Shown here in pieces: positions 8,241 to 14,673 of a stretch of DNA of 64,000 nt (position 1 is its first letter; each line of letters starts with the position of its first letter). This stretch comes from Ilyomonas sp965199905. Its GTDB lineage: Bacteria > Bacteroidota > Bacteroidia > Chitinophagales > Chitinophagaceae. The stretch is from assembly GCA_965199905.1 (NCBI GenBank), contig OZ241366.1, positions 868,001-932,000 of the forward strand, written 5' to 3'. The notes beneath the pieces are model-generated. The model was not told the origin of the DNA, made no database searches, and worked only from the letters and a program-made list of their open reading frames with translations. The translations under genes and the position numbers were made by a program.

Positions 8241-9926
8241 GTGCAGAAGCTGAACGGCAACGGGACGAAAACAGGTGCGGGCATCCTCTTGAAGGTAATG
8301 GCTGGTGACAGCCTTACGGTGCATGCGAGCAGCTGGTATGCGGGCGGCAGCTCTACGCCGGGCACGCCGGTCAGCCCCCTGACTGATCTGGTAACAGCCC
8401 TGGCAAACTCGGTACCGGGAGCAGCAGGCGGTAAGATGATCAGTTCGCAGCTTGGTACAACTGTCCTAAGCCCTTCCATCACCGGTTTTCTTTCTTCGCG
8501 TGATGCGGGTAACGTCAGCACGCAGCCCAAGAGCTACCTGAATATCGTAGTCTTGGATGAGCAGCTCATCCCGGTGATTACCAATGACGGAAAGAACAGC
8601 TACTTTGAACAAGTTGGATCAGCCGGTGGCACAAGTGTTAAACAATATAATATCCTTAAGCGCCCGGTTACAAAGAGCGGCTATGTGTATGTGTACGTGA
8701 GCAACGAGACGCCCAACATCGATGTGTACTGGGACAATCTGAAGGTAACGCAGTCGCGGGGCAAGCTGGCAGCAGAAGAGGGCTACTATCCTTTCGGTCT
8801 TGCCATGAACGCGCTAAGCTCGCACGCCGGTGCGGTAGCTAATAATGCTTACAAATACAACGGCGGAACAGAGCTGACAGAAGATTTTGATGTTGATTAC
8901 TATGAAACATACCTCAGGCAGTACGATGCACAAATAGGCAGGTTTACGGGTGTGGATGTGCTGAGCGAGGCGACTTTCAGCTTCACTCCCTATCACTACG
9001 GTGCCAATGACCCTGTTTTCTTCAACGATCCGAGCGGAGCAGTATTTGTGAAGCCAGGACCCCAGCCTTCCGATATTCCTACCCTACCAGAGGTAGTTGT
9101 AACCAGCACACGATATACGGGCAGCGGCACCAGCATGGGGTGGATGGATTTTGGATGGATGTTCTCCTACACCGGCATGGGTATCAACTACGGCGGAGGC
9201 GGTGTACCTTCCGGTAGCGGACCTGGCGGCGGCGGCGGAAATTATTCTTACACAGTTTCTCAATGGGGAAATGGCAGCGATAGGAAAAAGGATCCTCAAA
9301 CTAACAGTAGTGGAGGTGGGTTGAATAAACTTTACTTTGAACATAACCACTCAGGATCACAAACTCCTTCAGAGCTTGCATTGTACACCTTCAATAAAGA
9401 TTATAATACTGGAGCTTCTTTGACTAATGATGATGAAAATCTTTATACAGAGGCTCAGCGGTTAAAAGACTATTTTATCCATGGCAAAGGAAACAAGCAA
9501 GACCTCGGCACTGGTGCTATCGCCAGACATATCATGAATTCGACTAACTTCAAATCTTCAACCGAAAAATTCGAATCTGCCACGCGTGAATACTACAACG
9601 ACAATAAAACGCTGGAAGGATATGATGGTGATTTTGAACTTAAATTGGATAAACCAGATAAATTTACACCCAAGAATAGCGAATTAGCACTTACAACGGT
9701 TATGGGCGGATGGCACCAGATCACAGCAAATGTGATGATTTCAAATGGTCAGCTTACCTTTAACTACACAATTTATGATGTATTTGGAGCTGGAGACGAT
9801 GATGCCATTAAATTTTATTATCCGGGATTACCGTCGTTGTATTTTTTGCAGAACTTCGGAATGATGCCGGGAATGTTGTTTATTCCATTCATTTGGACAG
9901 TGACAGTTCCAAGTCCTAATCCCTGA
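8241..9926 (+). CDS. Rhs core fragment with toxin tip 4
   Basis: Homology starts at about 8221, directly after the integrase fragment; the only early start is a GTG at 8241 inside Rhs sequence, so the gene lacks its true N-terminus. The core is nearly the same as module 1, and bases 8379-8568 are identical to 2132-2321. It ends with NDPVFFNDPSGAVFVK. After a Gly-rich linker near 9190-9240 comes a ~225-residue tip of the same family as tips 2 and 3 (AIARHIM, LTTVMGGWHQI, DVFGAGDDDA, ending WTVTVPSPNP). A core like module 1 joined to a tip like modules 2 and 3 shows tip exchange. The partner gene is 17 bases downstream. Confidence 0.7.
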   Translation: MQKLNGNGTKTGAGILLKVMAGDSLTVHASSWYAGGSSTPGTPVSPLTDLVTALANSVPGAAGGKMISSQLGTTVLSPSITGFLSSRDAGNVSTQPKSYLNIVVLDEQLIPVITNDGKNSYFEQVGSAGGTSVKQYNILKRPVTKSGYVYVYVSNETPNIDVYWDNLKVTQSRGKLAAEEGYYPFGLAMNALSSHAGAVANNAYKYNGGTELTEDFDVDYYETYLRQYDAQIGRFTGVDVLSEATFSFTPYHYGANDPVFFNDPSGAVFVKPGPQPSDIPTLPEVVVTSTRYTGSGTSMGWMDFGWMFSYTGMGINYGGGGVPSGSGPGGGGGNYSYTVSQWGNGSDRKKDPQTNSSGGGLNKLYFEHNHSGSQTPSELALYTFNKDYNTGASLTNDDENLYTEAQRLKDYFIHGKGNKQDLGTGAIARHIMNSTNFKSSTEKFESATREYYNDNKTLEGYDGDFELKLDKPDKFTPKNSELALTTVMGGWHQITANVMISNGQLTFNYTIYDVFGAGDDDAIKFYYPGLPSLYFLQNFGMMPGMLFIPFIWTVTVPSPNP

Positions 9927-9943
9927 TTTATTAAATTAAAAAG

Positions 9944-10456
9944 ATGAGAGTATCTGTGTATTATTTATTTATATTAGTTACTGTATTATTTTTCAATTGT
10001 TTTGGCTCTGACCCGAAAATTGTATTACAAGACCGTGTTATTTTGGGCACCAACGGAGTCAGTACTTATTTAGATTATCTAAAAATTGAAAACTATAAAG
10101 ACGGTTCTTTTACTGCAAAACAATTATCTCAAATTGCAAATCAATATGTAGATACAGCTAATACAGATAAAATTATAAAAGGCGTTATATTCCTAGAGCA
10201 GAAAGTTTTACACAAATTGCCAAAAGATGTGTTCAATGCTAGTACTGATGAGATCAATAAACTGTCAGTTTTGGGTTTCACTTTTATGGAAGATGAAGAT
10301 AATGCGAAATTGAAAAATGCTTCGCATAATATGAAACTGAAAACTATTACTATATTCAAAGAGGGTAATCACCAAACCTTTTATATGACCAATATTAAAG
10401 GTAAAAAGGTAATTGATTCTACCCTTGCTTCGACGCTGCCTTATAATAATTTTTAA
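9944..10456 (+). CDS. Putative immunity protein 4, exported (probable lipoprotein)
   Basis: 170 residues. The N-terminus YLFILVTVLFFNCFGSD has a hydrophobic core ending in Asn-Cys, consistent with lipoprotein export. It is a diverged homologue of the proteins at 5432 and 7297, with YLDYLKIENY, an AKQL...YVDTA segment, LGFTF and a C-terminal KKVIDSTLAS. Very AT-rich. It lies 17 bases after tip 4, like the module 2 pair. Cognate immunity is inferred. Confidence 0.6.
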   Translation: MRVSVYYLFILVTVLFFNCFGSDPKIVLQDRVILGTNGVSTYLDYLKIENYKDGSFTAKQLSQIANQYVDTANTDKIIKGVIFLEQKVLHKLPKDVFNASTDEINKLSVLGFTFMEDEDNAKLKNASHNMKLKTITIFKEGNHQTFYMTNIKGKKVIDSTLASTLPYNNF

Positions 10457-10555
10457 AATTTAATTAGGATTAGCAGCAGTACATTAATTATTATTAATTT
10501 ATCTTCTGTCGAAATCACAATGCTATAAACAGTTTAACTGAATAATTGTAATTGA

Positions 10556-11251
10556 CGAAACGAGCGCCTTTTAGACAAAGGCGACGACCTGTATCAAGTC
10601 TTATATTTAGGCAAAGGCTCTAATCTCCATAAACTGTGGGACATTGAAATTATCGAAGATCAGAATATCACGCTCGATAGTTGCTACGCGCTGGCAAGGC
10701 GCATCACCGAAGGGCAACCACGCATTCCTCTTACCCCAGTCGATGTCATGGCTTGGTTGAATAAATCCCGCCAGCTGACGCCGTTGATTTAACCAAAGGG
10801 TCATCAAATCGATGCCGACTATGTGAACAAAGAAAAGCCGGTGATCGAACGGCAACTGGCTCTTGCGGGCATACAACTTTGGAAAGCCTTGCATGAGGTC
10901 GCGCAGCATCTTGACAGCGTAAAAGAAGTGAAGATGATACCGGCTGAAAAAATTACGGAAGTGACGCTTGACGATCGCAATAACCACGTTGGCGAGACAG
11001 TGCATGTGTGTGCCAAAGTCTACGGCGTAAAATACCTGACTTCAGGCGGCAAGCCGACTTTCGTCAAAGTTGGCGCGTCTTATCCGAATTCGCCGCTCAC
11101 GCTTTTGATCTGGCAGGATATACGCGATAGCTTTAGCTATCAGCCGGAAAAATTAGACGGTAAAAATATTTGCGTTATTGGCAAGCTAGAACTTTATAAA
11201 GGCAAGCCTGAAATAGTGATAAAGAAAGAAAGGAATATAGAATTGAATTAG
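10556..11251 (+). pseudogene. S1/P1-type nuclease pseudogene with C-terminal OB-like domain
   Basis: Reading frame 2 from 10556 gives a piece of an S1/P1 nuclease: GKGSNLHKLWDIEII matches the GGNLHxxWD region, followed by MAWLNKSRQL. An in-frame TAA at 10790-10792 interrupts it. The same frame resumes with PKGHQIDADYVNKEKPVIE and LALAGIQLWKAL, the usual last helices. In homologues a Tyr commonly sits near the stop (IYP), so a TAC/TAT-to-TAA change is likely. The 5' two thirds, with the N-terminal Trp and most zinc ligands, are absent. The C-terminal ~95 residues look like an OB-fold nucleic-acid-binding extension (VGETVHVCAKVYGV, IGKLELYKGKPEI). GC content is higher than in the neighbouring immunity gene. 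An ATG at 10823 could start a separate 142-residue protein. Confidence 0.7.
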
Positions 11252-11330
11252 CCTATTGATAATATTTTAATAACACTCAATTCTTTCGATTGAATCTTGA
11301 AAAGTTTTAAATTTGGATGTAACATTTAAA

Positions 11331-11339
11331 AAGGAGGTG
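11331..11339 (+). promoter_or_regulatory. Unusually strong Shine-Dalgarno site of the DUF2188 gene
   Basis: AAGGAGGTG lies four bases before the ATG at 11344. It is nearly full-length complementary to the 16S rRNA 3' end. Neighbouring genes show only weak or no SD sites, as is usual in Bacteroidota, so this site suggests import from another phylum. Confidence 0.7.
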
Positions 11340-11343
11340 TTAA

Positions 11344-11550
11344 ATGGCAGATAACAGACTGTTCATTGAACGACGTGATGATGGGAGTTACGCCGTTGAG
11401 AAAGCAAATTCCCAAAGGGCTAGTGCAGTTGCTGATACTCAAAAAGAAGCAATCGAAAGAGCTAAGCAATTAAATCCTGATGCGGCAATACATGTCGAAA
11501 GGGTGCGCAACACAGCTAATGGCGGCAGAGACAAATGGCGTAAGCCTTAA
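11344..11550 (+). CDS. DUF2188 family small protein
   Basis: 68 residues. The layout RDDGSYAVEKANSQRASAV-x-DTQKEAIERAKQL and the late GGRDKW match the DUF2188 pattern, in which a basic beta-strand pair is followed by a D/TQ-x-EAI helix. Function is unknown. It has a perfect SD and a strong terminator (11570-11619) and stands alone at the right end of the island next to the att site, so it looks like an independently expressed cargo gene. It is the only island gene that appears fully intact apart from the immunity-like genes. Confidence 0.75.
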   Translation: MADNRLFIERRDDGSYAVEKANSQRASAVADTQKEAIERAKQLNPDAAIHVERVRNTANGGRDKWRKP

Positions 11551-11569
11551 TTGTTTACTGCATTTAGTG

Positions 11570-11619
11570 AGCCTGTTTAATATTTGAGACCTAAAGGGTT
11601 TATAAATATTAAACAGGCT
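11570..11619 (+). terminator. Terminator of the DUF2188 gene
   Basis: A perfect 16-bp stem (11570-11585 with 11604-11619), 18-base loop, followed by a T-rich run. Confidence 0.75.
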
Positions 11620-11700
11620 TTTATTTATTCTTGAATTTTTGAAAAGAATTTCTCTTGACCATTTAACGAATAAATGATAGGAATATATTCAAAGTAAATG

Positions 11701-11718
11701 TTTGACCTCTGTTTGACC
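11701..11718. repeat. Two TTTGACC motifs at the right island end
   Basis: TTTGACC at 11701-11707 and 11712-11718, 11 bp apart, preceded by AAATG exactly as at 1303-1320 on the left side and in the same orientation. Located 47 bases inside the right att repeat. Candidate recombinase arm sites; alternatively the left-over upstream region of a second integrase copy. Confidence 0.45.
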
Positions 11719-11733
11719 CGCCTAAAAACACAA

Positions 11734-11757
11734 AAGCCGTTACTTGCGTAACGGCTT
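11734..11757 (-). terminator. Terminator downstream of tRNA-Leu
   Basis: Perfect 10-bp stem AAGCCGTTAC/GTAACGGCTT with TTGC loop, followed by T-rich sequence on the minus strand, just inside the island. It would terminate the tRNA-Gly/tRNA-Leu transcript after island insertion removed the original terminator (1103-1134). Confidence 0.65.
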
Positions 11758-11764
11758 GATTGTG

Positions 11765-11824
11765 AGTGCCTCAGGCGGGAATCGAACCCGCACTGCCGTT
11801 GCGGGCAACAGGATTTTAAGTCCT
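11765..11824. repeat. Right 60-bp direct repeat (attR) within tRNA-Leu
   Basis: Identical to 1142-1201. This copy is part of the intact tRNA gene, so the insertion preserved the tRNA. Confidence 0.9.
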
Positions 11825-11852
11825 GCGTGTCTACCAGTTCCACCACCAAGGC
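11767..11852 (-). tRNA. tRNA-Leu (UAA anticodon)
   Basis: The 86-nt class II tRNA folds with acceptor GCCTTGG/CTGAGGC, an anticodon loop CTTAAAA giving UAA, a long variable arm (TGCCCGCAACGGCA) and a GGTTCGATTCC T-arm. CCA is not encoded. It is the integration target of the island. Confidence 0.95.
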
Positions 11853-11900
11853 ATGGAGGTTATTCAAAAAAAAACCCACTCGTTAAAAGCGGGAGTTTTT

Positions 11901-11976
11901 TGGAGCGGAAGACCGGGCTCGAACCGGCCACCTCGACCTTGGCAAGGTCGCGCTCTACCAAATGAGCTACTTCCGC
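11901..11976 (-). tRNA. tRNA-Gly (GCC anticodon), CCA encoded
   Basis: 76 nt including CCA. Acceptor GCGGAAG/CTTCCGC, anticodon loop TTGCCAA giving GCC, T-loop GGTTCGAGCC. It lies 48 bases upstream of tRNA-Leu and is probably cotranscribed with it from the promoter at 12012-12041. Confidence 0.95.
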
Positions 11977-12011
11977 ATTGATTGTGATAAGAACTTTTCT
12001 TTTCGGGGGTG

Positions 12012-12041
12012 CAAAAATAATCATCCGGCTCATACTACAAA
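12012..12041 (-). promoter_or_regulatory. Bacteroidota-type promoter of the tRNA-Gly/tRNA-Leu operon
   Basis: On the minus strand TTTG (12038-12041), 18 bases, then TATTTTTG (12012-12019), matching the -33/-7 consensus of Bacteroidota sigma factors. The predicted start near 12005 gives a ~29-base leader before tRNA-Gly. Confidence 0.65.
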
Positions 12042-12062
12042 ACTTTTTGCCCCTTTTATTTT

Positions 12063-12266
12063 CTATTTATACTCGGGAGTATATAATGTATTGCCCGGCA
12101 CTTCTACATCAGGTTTGCCATGCCAGCGGTGTGTATATAATTTATAGCACGCACCAAACGACCATGAAACCAAACAAAACACAACTACATAAAACAAAAA
12201 CCGCGATGAAGCTACCCAATTGTAAATAAAGTCTTTGTCTTTGATTTCCTGTATATCGTCTATCAT
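12063..12266 (-). CDS. Small single-pass membrane protein of unknown function
   Basis: 67 residues with an acidic N-terminus (MIDDIQEIKDKDFIYNW), one hydrophobic segment at about 23-41 (FLFYVVVFCLVSWSFGACY) and a basic/Pro-containing tail. The charge pattern and TM look like a real small protein, and no better frame exists on either strand. Divergent from tRNA-Gly and upstream of nothing obvious. I do not recognise a family; it could still be spurious. Confidence 0.45.
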   Translation of the reverse strand: MIDDIQEIKDKDFIYNWVASSRFLFYVVVFCLVSWSFGACYKLYTHRWHGKPDVEVPGNTLYTPEYK

Positions 12267-12387
12267 AATATTGCCTTGTTGCGCTGCAAAAATAAGAGAG
12301 GGATTGAATAATGATTCTTTTTAGGCAGAAATTATTTGATGTTGTTGTAAACAGTTGCCTGTAAACAAGTGAAGTGGTGCGTCATTT

Positions 12388-13527
12388 TTACAGAACACCT
12401 TTCGTACTTGGCAAATAATTACTGAACGGATCTCTCTTTACCGCCATGCGAATGGCTTTGGCAAACGCCTTAAATATGGCTTCTATTTTATGATGTTCGT
12501 TCATGCCTTTGCATTCAATATTCAGGTTGCACTTTGCCGCATCGGAAAACGATTTAAAGAAATGAAAAAACATTTCGGTCGGCATCCCTCCTATCTTTTC
12601 TCTTTTAAATTCCGCATCCCACACCAGCCAGCTTCTGCCACCAAAATCAATCAGCACTTTGGCTTCGGCTTCGTCCATTGGCAAAGCAAAACCATAACGC
12701 TCCATGCCACGCTTATCTGCAAGTGCTTCCGCGAACGCTTCGCCTAAAGCGATGCCTGTATCTTCAATGGTGTGATGTTCATCAATATGAAGATCGCCCT
12801 GCACATGAACGGTCAAATCCATTTTGCCATGACGCGCAATCTGGTCGAGCATGTGGTCAAAAAACCCGATGCCGGTATAAATATCCGAAGCGCCGGAACC
12901 ATCAATATTTAATATCACGTCAATCTTCGTTTCATTCGTATTGCGTTGGTGCGAAACAATGCGGGCATCACCTTTCAAGTATTCATAAATCTCCTTCCAT
13001 CCTTTAGTTTCTAAGGCAATAACTGACTGCAGCGCATCGCGGGAATCAGAGATTTCAGCACCGCCAAGGTTTGGATCATTATTAAGCCAAATGCCTTTGC
13101 AGCCGAGGTTTTTGGCTAATTGAATATCAGTAATACGATCACCAATAACGAAGCTGTTGTTAATGTCGTACTCATCATTATTTATGTATGATATCAACAT
13201 GCCTGTATTCGGTTTCCGTGTCGGTTGATTGTCTTTCGCGAATGTTTTATCGAAATAGCTTTGGTTAAAATGAATGGATTCGCTTTCCAAACTTTTCATG
13301 ATAAAATTCTGCACCGGCCAAAAGGTATCTTCCGGAAAAGATTCAGTGCCTAAACCATCCTGGTTGCTTATCATCACGAGTTCATAATCAAATTCTGTAG
13401 CAATGCGGCGCAGGTAATAAAACATATCCGGGTAAAAAGTCAGCTTTTCAAAACTATCTATCTGGTAAGTGGGCGGCGCTTCATTAATAATGGTGCCGTC
13501 GCGGTCGATAAAGAGAATCTTTTTCAT
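12388..13527 (-). CDS. hisB: Bifunctional histidinol-phosphatase / imidazoleglycerol-phosphate dehydratase
   Basis: 379 residues, ATG at 13527. The N-terminal HAD phosphatase domain (1-~170) has the nucleophile motif DRDGTI (Asp8, Asp10) and a late GDRITDIQLAKN. The C-terminal IGP dehydratase domain (from ~190) has HMLDQIARHG, DEHHTIEDTG and EHHKIEAIFKAFAKA. It catalyses two non-adjacent steps of histidine synthesis in the cytoplasm. The Cys/His zinc loop present in the E. coli enzyme is not visible here: the segment around HFNQSYFDKTFAKDNQP has no cysteines. No other his gene lies within the window; upstream ones might be elsewhere. Confidence 0.93.
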   Translation of the reverse strand: MKKILFIDRDGTIINEAPPTYQIDSFEKLTFYPDMFYYLRRIATEFDYELVMISNQDGLGTESFPEDTFWPVQNFIMKSLESESIHFNQSYFDKTFAKDNQPTRKPNTGMLISYINNDEYDINNSFVIGDRITDIQLAKNLGCKGIWLNNDPNLGGAEISDSRDALQSVIALETKGWKEIYEYLKGDARIVSHQRNTNETKIDVILNIDGSGASDIYTGIGFFDHMLDQIARHGKMDLTVHVQGDLHIDEHHTIEDTGIALGEAFAEALADKRGMERYGFALPMDEAEAKVLIDFGGRSWLVWDAEFKREKIGGMPTEMFFHFFKSFSDAAKCNLNIECKGMNEHHKIEAIFKAFAKAIRMAVKRDPFSNYLPSTKGVL

Positions 13528-13617
13528 TGGTCATTGTTTAGCCACGAAGGCGCAAAGAAAAGAAGGATAAGTAAGTGTTTGGTAAAATGATATTTGATAA
13601 AGTTGCTTTTTTGCATT

Positions 13618-13745
13618 TAAAAGCCACATCATTGCCCGGAACCTTGGTGGGAGGATTCTTGCTGCTTCGACACGCACAAATCACAACTGCCGATCATAAA
13701 AGTGACGGACGATGGTTACCAAAAGAAAAAAAATTACCATTTAAT
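13618..13745 (+). repeat. Dispersed intergenic repeat, copy A
   Basis: Copy of a ~110-bp repeat, beginning AAAGCCACATCATTGCCCGG and including TGCTTCGACACG, CATAAAAG and GACGATGGTTAC. Other copies: B 44663-44775, C 49721-49850, D 39500-39640. All are on the same strand and all are intergenic. A 68-codon open frame across it is not a gene. Confidence 0.7.
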
Positions 13746-13782
13746 GATGACTTACAAAGTAGTATTAGAAATAAAATTTGAA

Positions 13783-14490
13783 TTAAAAGAACAGAAGTGC
13801 TGCCAGAGAAGCAATGAGTGTATTTATAAAATTCACGACATCATTTTGTAAAAGTCCCTTTCGTTCAAAAGTGGCGCCGAGCAATGAATCTGAAAGATTT
13901 CCGATGGTTCCGGCCAGTATGATAATGAAGAATAAATATGCGTTCCGGCCAAAGCCAATTGAATAAATAAGCGCAATAACAATACTGCCACAAATGCCTG
14001 CCAGTGTGCCTTCCAGCGAGATAACACCATCTAATCCGCGTATATCTTTTTGAAAGGTGAGAATATTATAAAACCGTTTTCCATAACTATTTCCTAGCTC
14101 CGATGACAAAGTATCTGCCGTTGCGGAAGAAAAAGCGGCTGCCATCATTACATGAAATAAAACAGAAGAATGCGGAAAAAAAAAGCATAACAAGCTGAGC
14201 AGTGAAGCAACGCCGGCATTGGCAATAACCTGGCTCGCCTTACGTTGCCCGTTATTTTGCTCAGCTATATTTTCTTTTATTTTTTCCTTTATGTTTAGTG
14301 AAGTCGCCAGTGTGCCGAGAATAAAGAAAACCGCTATGAAAGCTACACCTGTAAAGCCGGAACCGATATACAAACAAACACCAAACAAACCACCGGTAAG
14401 TGCTGCCGCAATTGTAAGCTTTCGGGTTGTAATACTTACTATCATTACGGTTATAATAAGGATTGCCAGCCACAGATCGCTTCCATTCAT
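13783..14490 (-). CDS. DUF92 family membrane protein
   Basis: 235 residues from the ATG at 14490 (MNGSDLWLAI); the frame extends 26 codons upstream but without a signal that favours a longer protein. It has six or so hydrophobic segments. The conserved pieces FSSATADTLSSELG and a late GTIGNLSDSLLGATFERKG match the DUF92/TMEM19 family of integral membrane proteins. In some lineages members are linked to isoprenoid/phytyl-phosphate kinase activity; whether that applies here is unknown. Convergent to nothing; the next gene leftward across repeat A is hisB. Confidence 0.85.
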   Translation of the reverse strand: MNGSDLWLAILIITVMIVSITTRKLTIAAALTGGLFGVCLYIGSGFTGVAFIAVFFILGTLATSLNIKEKIKENIAEQNNGQRKASQVIANAGVASLLSLLCFFFPHSSVLFHVMMAAAFSSATADTLSSELGNSYGKRFYNILTFQKDIRGLDGVISLEGTLAGICGSIVIALIYSIGFGRNAYLFFIIILAGTIGNLSDSLLGATFERKGLLQNDVVNFINTLIASLAALLFF

Positions 14491-14630
14491 ATGAGTAAAG
14501 TAAAAACATTTTGGGGTATGAGGGATAAGGTTTGAGTATAAGAAAGAAGGAAGTGATTCACAACTCATGCCTCAAACCTGAGGCCCGGCACTCAACATTT
14601 CATCACTGATTTTTATAGCATGGAAACCTC

Positions 14631-14638
14631 TATTTTTG
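14631..14638 (+). promoter_or_regulatory. Promoter -7 element of pdhB
   Basis: TATTTTTG is an exact TAnnTTTG match. A start near 14645 gives a ~29-base leader to the ATG at 14674 and rules out the in-frame upstream start at 14620. Confidence 0.5.
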
Positions 14639-14673
14639 CCCGTCTTTTTTTACAACACACAATACAAATATTT

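Larger units (their letters stand above)
1142..11824. mobile_element. Degraded genomic island at tRNA-Leu carrying Rhs toxin-tip/immunity modules
   Basis: The region is bounded by the exact 60-bp direct repeats at 1142-1201 and 11765-11824. It contains a tyrosine-recombinase N-terminal fragment, an inverted C-terminal recombinase fragment, four Rhs-tip/partner modules, an S1/P1 nuclease pseudogene and a DUF2188 gene. Both inner ends carry TTTGACC motifs in pairs 11 bp apart. The integrase is broken, so the element is probably no longer self-mobile, though a recombinase in trans could still act on the repeats. The order of events is inference. Confidence 0.8.

Noticed and set aside
11876..11900. 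Terminator between tRNA-Gly and tRNA-Leu
   Set aside because: T-run is present but the stem does not pair well; the two tRNAs are more likely cotranscribed.
11625..12229. Short frames over the tRNA genes
   Set aside because: They translate tRNA sequence or overlap the small membrane protein on the other strand; no support.
13575..13781. 68-codon frame upstream of DUF92
   Set aside because: It lies across dispersed repeat copy A; the other copies have no conserved frame.
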